Of a stretch of 64,000 nucleotides of DNA, positions 30,019 through 38,569 are shown piece by piece (the stretch's first letter is position 1; every line of letters begins with the position of its first letter). Position numbers and translations under genes: made by a program. Source of the stretch: an uncultured Paenibacillaceae bacterium (GTDB lineage: Bacteria; Bacillota; Bacilli; Aneurinibacillales; Aneurinibacillaceae); assembly GCA_946478845.1 (NCBI GenBank), contig CAMLDI010000001.1, positions 62,001 to 126,000 of the forward strand. The letters are read 5' to 3'. The notes under the pieces were generated by a model, which ran no database searches, had not been told where the DNA came from, and saw only the letters and a list, made by a program, of their open reading frames with translations.

Positions 30019-30840
30019 ATGGGAGAAGCAATCGTTGTTACTTCAGGAAAAGGTGGAGTTGGCAAAACAACAACGACAGCAAACATCGGTACAGCCCTTG
30101 CGCAACTGGGCAAAAAGGTATGTTTGGTAGATACGGATATTGGATTGCGCAATTTAGATTTAGTATTGGGTTTAGAAAATCGCATTATTTTTCATTTGGT
30201 TGATGTCATTGAGGGTGACTGTAAGCTTCATCAAGCGTTACTTAAAGATAAACGTTTTGAAGACTTGCTTTATTTGTTGCCAGCAGCACAAACAAAAGAT
30301 AAATCATGCATAGAACCAAAACAGATGAAAGAACTGGTAAATGAATTAAAAAAAGAGTTTGATATAATATTAATAGATTGCCCCGCAGGGATTGAACATG
30401 GCTTTAGAAATGCCATTGCAGGTGCAGATAAAGCGATTGTTGTAACCACTCCTGATGTATCATCGATTAGAGATGCAGACCGTGTCATCGGCCTTTTAGA
30501 ACAAGAAAGGATTCTAGAGACGTATTTAGTCATTAACCGAATTCGCCCTAATCTTATTAAGAATGGGGATATGTTAGATGTTGATGATGTGGTTACAATG
30601 TTATCTGTAGATCCAATTGGTTATGTTCCAGATGATGAAGAAGTAATCAAACATTTGAATCAAAAAAACCAAAAAAATCAAATTAAAGAACCATTAGTAA
30701 TGAATCACAATTCAAAAGCAGGCCTTGCTTATCGCAATATTGCCCGCCGCATGCTAGGGGATTCCATACCTTTCATGAATTTGTATGAAACAAATGATGG
30801 TTTCGTTAAAAAAATGAAGAAAATGTTTGGTATACACTAG
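30019..30840 (+). CDS. minD: Septum site-determining ATPase MinD
   Basis: Membrane-associated ParA/MinD ATPase that positions MinC. The deviant Walker A KGGVGKTTTTANIG (residues 11-24), DTDIGLRNLDLVLG, and IDCPAGIEHGF (about residue 119) are diagnostic. The C-terminus GFVKKMKKMFGI is a basic amphipathic membrane-targeting helix. AGAGGGGGA precedes ATG 30019. 273 aa. Confidence 0.97.
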   Translation: MGEAIVVTSGKGGVGKTTTTANIGTALAQLGKKVCLVDTDIGLRNLDLVLGLENRIIFHLVDVIEGDCKLHQALLKDKRFEDLLYLLPAAQTKDKSCIEPKQMKELVNELKKEFDIILIDCPAGIEHGFRNAIAGADKAIVVTTPDVSSIRDADRVIGLLEQERILETYLVINRIRPNLIKNGDMLDVDDVVTMLSVDPIGYVPDDEEVIKHLNQKNQKNQIKEPLVMNHNSKAGLAYRNIARRMLGDSIPFMNLYETNDGFVKKMKKMFGIH

Positions 30841-30871
30841 TCTTCACCTGCAGAATTTTGGAGGAAGCACA

Positions 30872-31993
30872 ATGGATTTTAACAAAAGGTATTTTCGCAG
30901 TTTAGACTGGGTTATGATTCTATTGATTTTAGGTTTAGCGGTATTTAGTTTTATTGGCATTTCAGGAGCAACACCAGATACCAATGATGAATGGAGACAA
31001 TTGATCTTTTTTGGACTGGGGTTTGCTGTTTTGTTTGGCGTACTGCTTTTTGATTACAACACCATTAGTAATTTTTCCTATCCTCTTTATGGGTTTGGTA
31101 TTGTGTTGCTTATTGGTGTACTATTTACCCCAGCCCAAATGGGGGCTCATAGTTGGTATAGTTTTAAGGGTGTTAATTTTCAACCTTCAGAATTAATGAA
31201 ACTGTTTGTGATTATGTCGGTTGCCAAATACCTTTCTGATAAAAGTGAACGGGACGAGTCCATTGAAACATTTAAGGATTTAATGCCTGTATTGTTGTTG
31301 GTCGGGATTCCATTGTTATTAATTTTGATTCAACCTGATTTAGGGACGGCTATGGTGTTAATGGGAATTTTGATTAGTATGTTAGTCGTTGCGGGATTGC
31401 ATAAACGTTTTTATGTGATGTTGGGTTCGGCAACTGTGGGTTTATTTGGTATATTGACTTTGTTATATTTTTTTGCAAAGGATATTTTCTTTAAAATTGT
31501 TCGTGAACACCAATGGAGTCGAATAGAATCCTGGTTGCAACCTGAAACTCATGATGGTTATCATTTACTTCAGTCTTTAACTGCGGTTGGGTCAGGTAAG
31601 CTATTTGGAAAAGGAATTGGAGAAGGAACACAGGCTCGCTATGGCTGGGTACCTGTTGGTGAGAGTGACTTTGTTTTTACAGTTATTGCGGAAGAAATGG
31701 GATTCATTGGCAGCAGTATATTAATTTTAATTTTCTTCTTTTTGGTTTATCGTATGGTTCGTATTGCGATGAATGCAAAGGATATGTTTGGCATGTACGT
31801 TGTTACAGGTGTAATTGGCATGTTTGTCTTCCAGATTTTCGAAAATATTGGGATGACGATTCAATTGATGCCCATTACAGGAATTACTCTTCCCTTTATC
31901 AGTTATGGGGGAAGTTCTTTGATATCGAATTTTTTAATAATGGGTATGGTTTTAAATATTGGCATGCGCCACAGGAAATTAACTTTCGAATAG
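30872..31993 (+). CDS. rodA: SEDS-family peptidoglycan polymerase RodA/FtsW
   Basis: Lipid II-polymerising glycosyltransferase of the elongation (RodA) or division (FtsW) machinery. Ten membrane segments. Conserved motifs are GAHSWYSFKGVNFQPSE (about residue 92; includes the functionally key region), QPDLGTAMV (about residue 152), and GITLPFISYGGSSLISN (about residue 340). ATG 30872 after TTGGAGGAAG. 373 aa. Its place after minD and beside mreBCD favours RodA. It is absent from this place in B. subtilis. Confidence 0.9.
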   Translation: MDFNKRYFRSLDWVMILLILGLAVFSFIGISGATPDTNDEWRQLIFFGLGFAVLFGVLLFDYNTISNFSYPLYGFGIVLLIGVLFTPAQMGAHSWYSFKGVNFQPSELMKLFVIMSVAKYLSDKSERDESIETFKDLMPVLLLVGIPLLLILIQPDLGTAMVLMGILISMLVVAGLHKRFYVMLGSATVGLFGILTLLYFFAKDIFFKIVREHQWSRIESWLQPETHDGYHLLQSLTAVGSGKLFGKGIGEGTQARYGWVPVGESDFVFTVIAEEMGFIGSSILILIFFFLVYRMVRIAMNAKDMFGMYVVTGVIGMFVFQIFENIGMTIQLMPITGITLPFISYGGSSLISNFLIMGMVLNIGMRHRKLTFE

Positions 31994-32064
31994 AATAATT
32001 GGTCATAACCTGTCCCTTCCTTTCATATATTCTTTAACAGATAAAAGGGTAGGGGGATTATACC

Positions 32065-32859
32065 ATGTCTAATTTTAATAATGATGGAATTAAAAGAAGA
32101 AGAGAAGAGCGGGTTCGTCTTTTGCGCAAGAAAATGGAGGACACCTACTCTTCTTATTTTTTTGATACTCCTGAAGAAGATTCCACGGATTCACATCGTT
32201 ATTATGGAACCTTAGATGAAGAGGAGCAATGGTATCATCCACCCGTACAAGAAAGAAAAAAGAAAGGGAACACTTGGTTTATTCGTATTCTTGTTTCTCT
32301 GTTTTTATTAAGTGGAGCCTATTTCATTTCTACTTCCCAATTTCCACAAATTCGTCCATACAAAGATTTGTTACATGAAGTGCTTACTCGTTCTTATAAT
32401 TTTTCTGCAATGGCGAACTGGTATGAAGAGAAGTTCGGTGCCCTTCCTGCTATATTGCCTTCAATTGGTCCATTAGCGGATCAAGCACAACCTGTATTAC
32501 AACAAGGGAAAAACAACCTCCTTAAAGGTCCGGTAGTAGGAGTGGTAAGTGTGATGGATCCCCCGGAAAAGGGGGTATATATTCAAAGTAAGGACTCTAG
32601 TGTGAAATCCATTGATGGTGGTAAAGTAATTTTTGTCGGGGAAAAGGAAGGCATGGGAAAAACCGTTGTCATCCAACATAGCAAAGGGCTGGAATCCTGG
32701 TATGCTGGCTTCGAAAACTACTCAGTTTCATTAAATGATTGGGTTGAGGTGCAACAATCTTTAGGGAAAGCTTTAGAAACTTCAGATAAAGGTGTTTACT
32801 TTGCGATAAAGAAAGATGGGAAATTTATTGATCCCAGAAGCGTGGTCCAGTTTGAATAG
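32065..32859 (+). CDS. spoIVFA: SpoIVFA-like degenerate M23 protein
   Basis: In B. subtilis SpoIVFA tethers and inhibits the SpoIVFB protease in the outer forespore membrane. This 264-aa protein has a charged N-terminus, one membrane helix (about residues 71-90) and a C-terminal LytM/M23 domain (about residues 165-262; VKSIDGGKVIFVGEKEGMGK, VIQHSKGLESWYAGFENYSV). The M23 zinc ligands are missing (for example YFAIKKDG in place of the HFEI-type motif), as in SpoIVFA. It overlaps spoIVFB by 8 bp. Confidence 0.87.
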   Translation: MSNFNNDGIKRRREERVRLLRKKMEDTYSSYFFDTPEEDSTDSHRYYGTLDEEEQWYHPPVQERKKKGNTWFIRILVSLFLLSGAYFISTSQFPQIRPYKDLLHEVLTRSYNFSAMANWYEEKFGALPAILPSIGPLADQAQPVLQQGKNNLLKGPVVGVVSVMDPPEKGVYIQSKDSSVKSIDGGKVIFVGEKEGMGKTVVIQHSKGLESWYAGFENYSVSLNDWVEVQQSLGKALETSDKGVYFAIKKDGKFIDPRSVVQFE

Positions 32860-33703
32860 GCCTGTGTTTCAGGTTCATCCTCTATTCTGGGTCGTGATGT
32901 TGCTGGCCATTATGACCGGACAAATCGTCCAGGTCATTGTTTTTTTTCTGGTGGTTTTATTGCATGAACTTGGACATTTTTGGGCTGCTAAATACTTTAA
33001 ATGGCGCATTAGAGGGATTGAATTATTGCCCTTTGGGGGCGTTGTCCAGGTAGAAGAATGGGGGAACACGACTCCCAAATCTGAAATCCTAGTGGCTCTG
33101 GCAGGCCCTTTTGTAAATTTGCTTCTTTATTTGATGGCAAAAGGATTAGGTGCCTATGGATTAATGCCCCAGGACTGGGCTGCATTTTTAATGTATTGTA
33201 ATGTACTTGTGGGAGGGTTTAATTTACTTCCCATATGGCCTTTAGATGGAGGAAAAATCTTTCATACAATATATAGCCTTTTTCTTCCTTATCGAACATC
33301 TGTATTATTGTCAATCTTTTTAAGTTTGGCAGGTTCAATTCTGCTTATTGTCTGGAGCATTAAACAGCCAATGATTCATGCAAACGGATTAGCTGTTGCT
33401 TTTTATCTTTTATTTAGCAATATTATCGCTTATCGCTTTCTCCATTTTCAGTTCCTGCGTTTTCTCCTTTCCCGTTATTACGGGATGGAACATTTAGCAA
33501 CAGGCCTCCCATTGCGTAGGGTCCAGGTGTCGGCAGGGATGACAGTACAAGGGGCAGCAAAAATGATTAAAAGGCAACACTATCAATATTTTTGTTTATC
33601 ACTATCACCTGGGAAGGAACATCATTTTATAACAGAGAAAGAATTACTCGCTTGTTTTTTTGAAAAAACCCCTCATTGTGCAATGGAACAACTTTTGCGG
33701 TAA
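32852..33703 (+). CDS. spoIVFB: SpoIVFB intramembrane site-2 metalloprotease
   Basis: Cleaves pro-sigma-K in the mother cell during sporulation (family role). The zinc motif HELGH lies in a membrane helix (FLVVLLHELGHFWAAKY, about residue 36) and the second motif NLLPIWPLDGGKIFH is at about residue 125. A C-terminal CBS-like part follows. TTG 32852 gives MNRPVFQVHPLFW, matching the family N-terminus; its ribosome binding site is weak and it overlaps the spoIVFA stop, suggesting coupling. Confidence 0.93.
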   Translation: MNRPVFQVHPLFWVVMLLAIMTGQIVQVIVFFLVVLLHELGHFWAAKYFKWRIRGIELLPFGGVVQVEEWGNTTPKSEILVALAGPFVNLLLYLMAKGLGAYGLMPQDWAAFLMYCNVLVGGFNLLPIWPLDGGKIFHTIYSLFLPYRTSVLLSIFLSLAGSILLIVWSIKQPMIHANGLAVAFYLLFSNIIAYRFLHFQFLRFLLSRYYGMEHLATGLPLRRVQVSAGMTVQGAAKMIKRQHYQYFCLSLSPGKEHHFITEKELLACFFEKTPHCAMEQLLR

Positions 33704-33738
33704 AATAGGGAATTAGATGAAATAGAGGGGGAACCCCG

Positions 33739-35181
33739 TTGAAACAGATGATTGTCAATGTGTTAAAACAAGAAAAAAGGATTGCAATCCTTGAACATCT
33801 TGAACCTATTGAATTATATATCGACCGGACAGACCAAATATTTCGCTCCGGGAATATTTATAAAGGAAAAGTGGTGGATGTGCTCCCTGGCATGGAAGCC
33901 GCTTTTATTGATATTGGGGATGAAAAAAATGCCTATTTGCATGTCAAGGATTGCCAGCCAGGAGCGAAGGCAATTTCCCAATGTGTGCAACAAGGCCAGG
34001 AATTGATTGTACAAATTATCAAAGAGGCAACAGGGACAAAAGGGGCAAAAGTCACTTGCCAGATCTCTCTTGCTGGCCATTATGGAGTATATTTACCCTT
34101 GGAACATGATCTTGGAGTTTCACGGCGCATTAAGGATGGAGCAGAAAGAGAAAGGTTAACAGAAATTGCAAAGACCGTTTTATCTAATCATGAGGGTGTG
34201 ATTATACGCACCCAGGCAAATGGAGTTGAAGCAAAAGAATTAGCCCTTGATTTGCACATTATGCGAACTCGCTGGCAAAATGCCCTGGTACAGGGGCAAA
34301 AGCTTTCTCCACCTGTCCTTCTATACGAAGATTTTGATTTAATCACGAAATTAGCCCGGGATTTGATTAGCAATGAAGTGGATGAATTAATTGTTGATCA
34401 TCTGGAAATCGCTTATCTTCTTCGTACTCTTCTACAACAATATCGGCCTGAATTAATGCAAAAAATTAAATTGTATCAAAGAAAAGAAGGAATATTTTCT
34501 TACTACAAAATTGAAGAAGAAATCAATAAAGCATTACAACGTAAGGTTTGGCTGAAAAATGGCGGGTATTTAATCATTGACCAAACAGAGGCCCTTACTG
34601 TCATTGATGTTAATACGGGGAAGTATACAGGGACCGATGATTTAGAACGTACAGTTTTGAAAACCAATAAAGAAGCCTGTTATGAAATCGCCAGACAATT
34701 ACGTTTACGGGATCTTGCTGGAATGATCATTATAGACTTTATTAATATTGATAAGGAAGAATCCCGTCAGGACATCAAAGAGACTCTGGAAAGAGCAATT
34801 CTTAAAGATCGGATAAGGACCCGCATTTTAGGGTTTACCCGCCTTGGTTTATTGGAAATGACTAGAAAACGTGTGCGGGAAAATCTGCAGCATTCCCTGA
34901 CAAGGGAATGCCCTTGTTGCCAAGGCCAGGGGAGAATTCTTTCTTTTGAAACCATGGTTGCCAATTTGGAAAGGGAACTAAGGGAATATGTGGGCGGGGC
35001 AGAACCTGAAAGGATAATTATCGAAGTTAACCCAATGACCAGCTCTTTCTTGAAAGGCACGGAATGTGATTTGATTTCTAGGATGCACCAGGAATTCCAT
35101 TTATCCCTGGAGTTCTTGGAACGTTATCATTTAAGAGAAGATGAGTATCGTATTGCATTTATAGGAAAGAGAAAAGATTAA
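33739..35181 (+). CDS. rng: Ribonuclease G/E family endoribonuclease
   Basis: Cuts single-stranded RNA, including rRNA precursors. An S1 RNA-binding domain (about residues 35-120; NIYKGKVVDVLPGMEAAFIDIG) precedes the catalytic domain with the metal-binding Asp residues in LTVIDVNTGKYTG (about residue 295) and GMIIIDFINID (about residue 340). The zinc-link CPCCQGQGRI is at about residue 390. 480 aa with no long C-terminal scaffold, so RNase G-like. TTG 33739 after GAGGGGGA. It lies between spoIVFB and rplU. Confidence 0.93.
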   Translation: MKQMIVNVLKQEKRIAILEHLEPIELYIDRTDQIFRSGNIYKGKVVDVLPGMEAAFIDIGDEKNAYLHVKDCQPGAKAISQCVQQGQELIVQIIKEATGTKGAKVTCQISLAGHYGVYLPLEHDLGVSRRIKDGAERERLTEIAKTVLSNHEGVIIRTQANGVEAKELALDLHIMRTRWQNALVQGQKLSPPVLLYEDFDLITKLARDLISNEVDELIVDHLEIAYLLRTLLQQYRPELMQKIKLYQRKEGIFSYYKIEEEINKALQRKVWLKNGGYLIIDQTEALTVIDVNTGKYTGTDDLERTVLKTNKEACYEIARQLRLRDLAGMIIIDFINIDKEESRQDIKETLERAILKDRIRTRILGFTRLGLLEMTRKRVRENLQHSLTRECPCCQGQGRILSFETMVANLERELREYVGGAEPERIIIEVNPMTSSFLKGTECDLISRMHQEFHLSLEFLERYHLREDEYRIAFIGKRKD

Positions 35182-35261
35182 TCAAAAACCCTCTGGCAAG
35201 GGAAATGGTTGATTTCTCATGGTGAATGTGATATTCTGATATTTGTTGATTAGTGTGTCTG

Positions 35262-35350
35262 ACACCTCAGGCAGACTACAACCGCACGGAACAGGTTATA
35301 AGTTGGCCTAAGCCACACCTGCAATCGGCGAGTCTTAGTATAATTTTTAA
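35262..35350 (+). promoter_or_regulatory. Probable L21 (rplU) mRNA leader
   Basis: The 181-bp gap before rplU holds a GC-richer stretch (CAGACTACAACCGCACGGAACAG split across 35273-35296, then GTTGGCCTAAGCCACACCTG). It resembles the ribosomal L21 leader known from Firmicutes. A ligand or protein has not been shown in sequence; the call is by position and remembered consensus. Confidence 0.6.
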
Positions 35351-35362
35351 GGAGGTGCAGCA

Positions 35363-35674
35363 ATGTACGCAATTATTGAAACTGGTGGCAAACAATACAA
35401 AGTTGAACAAGGAAGCGAACTCTATATCGAGAAACTTCCTCAAGAACAAGGCGAAACCGTTACTTTTGACCGCGTTCTTCTTGTAAAAGATGAAAACGGA
35501 GTGAAAGTTGGCGCTCCTGTAGTAGAAGGTGCGAAAGTTACCGCTAAAGTTGAAAAACACGGTAAAGCTAAAAAAATCATCGTTTTTAAATACAAAGCGA
35601 AGAAAAATAATCGCCGTAAACATGGACATCGCCAACCATACACTAAAGTGGTTGTAGAATCCATTCAGGCTTAA
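35363..35674 (+). CDS. rplU: Large subunit ribosomal protein L21
   Basis: Binds 23S rRNA in the large subunit. [17 protein letters not shown] at the start and [19 protein letters not shown] (about residue 74) are the L21 signatures. 103 aa. AAGGAGGTG precedes ATG 35363. Codon use is strongly biased (AAA, GTT, CGC), as for a highly expressed gene. First of rplU-prp-rpmA. Confidence 0.98.
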   Translation: MYAIIETGGKQYKVEQGSELYIEKLPQEQGETVTFDRVLLVKDENGVKVGAPVVEGAKVTAKVEKHGKAKKIIVFKYKAKKNNRRKHGHRQPYTKVVVESIQA

Positions 35675-35678
35675 TTCC

Positions 35679-36017
35679 ATGATTCATATTCGGGTAATCC
35701 GGCATAAAGATGGTTCCATTGGATTCTTTTCTATGACCGGCCATGCCAATTATGCAAGACATGGACAGGATATTGTCTGTGCGGCAGTATCTGGTATCGC
35801 CTTCGGGATGATTAATTCCGTTGAAGAACTTTTACATATTGTTCTTCCGGTGAATCTAGGGAAAAGTGGCGATATATCCTGTGAAATTCCTTCAGATATT
35901 CCTGAAGGGGAGCAGGATAAACTGCAATTATTGTTGGAAGCCATGGTTTGTTCCCTGAAATCTGTTGCAAAAGATTACGGCTCCCATGTGAAAGTCGTTG
36001 AAAAAGAACAAGTATAA
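35679..36017 (+). CDS. prp: Ribosomal-processing cysteine protease Prp
   Basis: Cleaves the N-terminal extension of L27. The catalytic His and Cys are visible in [21 protein letters not shown] (His about residue 22, Cys about residue 34). 112 aa. Starts 4 bp after rplU, as in other Firmicutes. Its substrate is encoded 19 bp downstream with a recognisable cleavage site. Confidence 0.95.
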   Translation: MIHIRVIRHKDGSIGFFSMTGHANYARHGQDIVCAAVSGIAFGMINSVEELLHIVLPVNLGKSGDISCEIPSDIPEGEQDKLQLLLEAMVCSLKSVAKDYGSHVKVVEKEQV

Positions 36018-36036
36018 ATTGAGGAGGTGGATCTCA

Positions 36037-36327
36037 ATGTTAAAAATGGATCTCCAGTTTTTCGCATCGAAAAAAGGGGTAGGTAGTACCAAGAACGGTC
36101 GTGACTCCATTTCAAAACGCCTTGGCGCTAAACGTGCTGATGGACAATTTGTAAAAGCAGGTAACATTTTATACCGCCAACGTGGTACTAAAGTTTATCC
36201 TGGCGCTAACGTAGGCCGTGGTGGAGACGATACTTTGTTTGCTTTAACTGATGGTATCGTTCGTTTCAAACGCCTTGGCCGTGATCGCAAACAAGTTGTG
36301 ATCGAACCTGTTGCTAACGAAGCTTAA
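36037..36327 (+). CDS. rpmA: Large subunit ribosomal protein L27 with N-terminal extension
   Basis: Component of the 50S subunit near the peptidyl-transferase centre. ATG 36037 after GAGGAGGTGG gives MLKMDLQFF followed by [15 protein letters not shown]. The nine-residue extension up to FF is the known Prp cleavage site in Firmicutes, leaving mature L27 beginning at Ala. 96 aa. Last gene before the accessory island. Confidence 0.98.
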   Translation: MLKMDLQFFASKKGVGSTKNGRDSISKRLGAKRADGQFVKAGNILYRQRGTKVYPGANVGRGGDDTLFALTDGIVRFKRLGRDRKQVVIEPVANEA

Positions 36328-36342
36328 TAAATGAAAAGGTAT

Positions 36343-36379
36343 GATGAAAAAGCCATCGACATTTAGTCGGTGGCTTTTT
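36343..36379 (+). terminator. Terminator after rpmA
   Basis: AAAAAGCCATCGAC / GTCGGTGGCTTTTTT stem-loop with T-run; ends the ribosomal operon. Confidence 0.93.
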
Positions 36380-36468
36380 TCCTATGGGAACAAAGACATA
36401 TTTATAAGTGGTTTTGCACAACATATAGACTGTTAATACCAATTTTAAATACAGGGATGGGATTACTC

Positions 36469-37143
36469 TTGAAACATTTATTAAAAATTCCCTTTATTTT
36501 TTGTGCATTCATCTTTTTCCTTTTCTTTCCCCAAGGGGTACAGGCCCAAATCGTCCCTCAACCTGTAGATATCATCATTGATGTTGGCCATGGTGGAATC
36601 GATGGGGGCACTTCTACTGGCGATATTCTTGAAAAAGATATCAATTTAGCCATCGGTGCCAAATTGTATAAATTTCTGCAAAAGCAATCTTATCATGTGG
36701 GAATAACCAGACTCCATGATTATGCCCTAAGTGATGATAGTCTTTTTCAACATTTAAGTAGACATAAAAGGGATTTAAATCAAAGGAAGTTAATTGCAGA
36801 GACTTTAAAGCCTAAACTGTTTATCAGTCTTCATGTGAATTGGTCAAAAAATTCAAATGTAAGGGGACCCATGGTTATTTATCAACCCAGCCATGCCAGC
36901 TTTACAGTTGCACAATTTATGCAACACCACTTGAATGAACTGTATGGCACTAACAACAAACCAATGAAGGGAACCCCTTACTTTTTAATGAAAAGCCTTA
37001 AAATGCCATCTATTATTGTAGAGATGGGATACATAAGCAATCCTCAAGATTTGGCCAAGTTGTTGAAGGAGAAAACTCAGGATCAGCTTGTTTTAAAAAT
37101 AGCGCATGCAATTAATGATTATTTTTTGTTAAATCCTTATTGA
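36469..37143 (+). CDS. N-acetylmuramoyl-L-alanine amidase (Amidase_3)
   Basis: Zinc amidase that cuts the bond between MurNAc and the stem peptide. TTG 36469 after GGGATGGGA gives a clear signal peptide (MKHLLKIPFIFCAFIFF..., cut near GVQAQ). Zinc ligands and catalytic residues are visible: His in DVGHGGIDGG (about residue 43), Glu in GDILEKDINL, His in LFISLHVNW (about residue 122) and Glu in SIIVEMGYIS (about residue 185). At 224 aa it has no separate wall-binding domain, like CwlD, the amidase used for spore cortex muramic lactam; that specific role is a guess. First gene of the island. Confidence 0.88.
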   Translation: MKHLLKIPFIFCAFIFFLFFPQGVQAQIVPQPVDIIIDVGHGGIDGGTSTGDILEKDINLAIGAKLYKFLQKQSYHVGITRLHDYALSDDSLFQHLSRHKRDLNQRKLIAETLKPKLFISLHVNWSKNSNVRGPMVIYQPSHASFTVAQFMQHHLNELYGTNNKPMKGTPYFLMKSLKMPSIIVEMGYISNPQDLAKLLKEKTQDQLVLKIAHAINDYFLLNPY

Positions 37144-37149
37144 AATATA

Positions 37150-37214
37150 ATATTCCTGCTGGGATATTCCTGCCTATAATAGGGTTAGTCTATCTCTTGC
37201 AGGAATATTTTTTG
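37150..37214 (+). terminator. Hairpin with two alternative left arms
   Basis: ATATTCCTGC occurs at 37150-37159 and 37164-37173; the complement GCAGGAATAT at 37199-37208 is followed by a T-run. Either left arm can pair, so this is probably the amidase terminator with a duplicated arm. Confidence 0.65.
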
Positions 37215-37254
37215 CATTTAATTGCTCATCCATAAAAAATTTTATATAAAATTA

Positions 37255-37350
37255 TCAGAAAATAAAAAATATATTGACGGAAAAACAACATTAATAATAT
37301 ACTAATTATAGAAATATCGTGAAAAAAACGTCATATAAATTTTGTATAAT
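37255..37350 (+). promoter_or_regulatory. paa operon promoter with ACGT-type operator (site S1)
   Basis: TCAGAAAAT at 37255, TTGACG at 37274, 18 bp, TATACT at 37298. The 15-bp site TCGTGAAAAAAACGT is at 37317-37331, followed by CATATAA. This arrangement recurs at 53.9 and 54.9 kb. A second TATAAT at 37345 has no clear -35. Confidence 0.75.
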
Positions 37351-37371
37351 ATTTTGGGGAGGAAGATCAGA

Positions 37372-37671
37372 ATGGTTAAGTTAGTAGCAATTTATAAAAA
37401 ACCGGAGAATATTGAATCCTTTGATCAACATTACCAGGAAATACACGCTCCTCTTGCCAGCAAAATGCCAGGACTTAGAAAGCTAGAAGTAAATAAAATC
37501 TATGGATCCCCTGCTGGGGAAAGCCCTTTTTATTTAATTGCGGAAATGTATTTTGATAATAAACAAGCATTGCAGGAAGCCCTCACTTCTCCCGAAGGGA
37601 AAGCTGCAGGAAAAGATTTAATGGGTTTTGCAGGTAAAGTGGTTTCTATGCATTTTGCGGAAGTGGTGTAA
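37372..37671 (+). CDS. EthD-family small alpha/beta-barrel protein
   Basis: A 99-aa protein of the EthD/dimeric alpha-beta barrel family: MVKLVAIYKKPENIESFDQH, YQEIHAPLASKMPGLRKLEV with the conserved HAPL-type His (about residue 26), and a C-terminal FAGKVVSMHFAEV. EthD-like proteins accompany several degradation clusters; their role is unclear, and some act as small isomerases or oxygenases. ATG 37372 after GGGGAGGAAG. First gene of the paa operon, directly abutting the thioesterase gene. Confidence 0.85.
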   Translation: MVKLVAIYKKPENIESFDQHYQEIHAPLASKMPGLRKLEVNKIYGSPAGESPFYLIAEMYFDNKQALQEALTSPEGKAAGKDLMGFAGKVVSMHFAEVV

Positions 37672-38100
37672 ATGGAGAAGAATCGCCTTCAGGAAACCAG
37701 GGAGAAAATTTGGAATCACCTTTCAGGGGACCAGTATGCTAAACACCTTGGTATTCAAGTTCTTGAATGGGGAGATGGACGAGCAGTAGCTGAATTGGAT
37801 GTAAGCGAATTCATGTTAAACGCCCATGGGACTGTTCATGGTGCGGTGATCTTTGCCCTTGCTGATTCAGTTTTCGCAATAGCCTGTAATTCTTATGGAA
37901 AAACTGCTGTAGCCCTTTCCATGAACATTGGTTTTCTTGCCCCAGGATTTTTGGGAAACCGATTACGAGCCACTGCTGAGGAAGTGAAGGCAGGAGGAAA
38001 AACGGGATGGTACCGCATTATTGTGGAAAATGAAGAGGGACTTGTCGCCCAGTTAGATGCCTTAGCCTATCGTAAAAAACAATCTTTTATCGACGAATAG
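37672..38100 (+). CDS. paaI: Hotdog-fold acyl-CoA thioesterase PaaI
   Basis: Hydrolyses aryl- or acyl-CoA and is thought to relieve CoA sequestration by dead-end intermediates of phenylacetate breakdown. The motif NAHGTVHGAVIFALADSVFA (about residues 49-68) is the PaaI active-site region with its HG...HG...LAD pattern. 142 aa. Starts immediately after the EthD-like stop. A second hotdog gene follows, so one of the pair may have a different acyl preference. Confidence 0.9.
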   Translation: MEKNRLQETREKIWNHLSGDQYAKHLGIQVLEWGDGRAVAELDVSEFMLNAHGTVHGAVIFALADSVFAIACNSYGKTAVALSMNIGFLAPGFLGNRLRATAEEVKAGGKTGWYRIIVENEEGLVAQLDALAYRKKQSFIDE

Positions 38101-38115
38101 TAGGGAGGGTTTAAG

Positions 38116-38508
38116 GTGACTATGATTCAGCAAAGCCTAAACCGTTTTAATCAATTATTAGGAATTCGTATTGAGCGGGAAGATGAAAAAGGCTCTGTAG
38201 CAACCATGGAAATTCGTCCTGAACACTGGAATTCCATGGAAGGTGTAATCCATGGAGGAATTACCAGTACCCTTGCCGATGTTGCTATGGGGTTTGGTGC
38301 CGCTCCTCATGTGGATGGTGTTCAACAATGTGTCACTGTTGAAAGTAAAATTCATTACCTGAGCCCTGCCCGGGGGAAACGATTGACCGCAGAATCAAAT
38401 ATAGTAAAAAGCGGGAAAAAAATTATAGTTATGGAAGCAAAGGTTTTTGATGAATGGGGTAATCTTGTAGCAATTGCTACTGGAACCTATGCTCGCATTC
38501 GTTCTTAA
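38116..38508 (+). CDS. Second hotdog-fold thioesterase (PaaI-like)
   Basis: A 130-aa hotdog protein. NSMEGVIHGGITSTLADVAMG (about residues 36-56) carries the conserved HGG and LAD elements, with Asn/Glu in place of the first HG of PaaI. GTG 38116 is preceded by GGGAGGGTTTAAG; ATG 38122 is also possible. It follows paaI by 15 bp. It belongs to the broad PaaI/YbgC-like family; substrate not deducible. A clear paralogue rather than a duplicate: similarity to the preceding gene is limited to the motif. Confidence 0.85.
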   Translation: MTMIQQSLNRFNQLLGIRIEREDEKGSVATMEIRPEHWNSMEGVIHGGITSTLADVAMGFGAAPHVDGVQQCVTVESKIHYLSPARGKRLTAESNIVKSGKKIIVMEAKVFDEWGNLVAIATGTYARIRS

Positions 38509-38569
38509 GTATTAGCACACGACAAGATATCAGAAAATTCTATAAATTTTACAATAGGAGGATTTCTTG

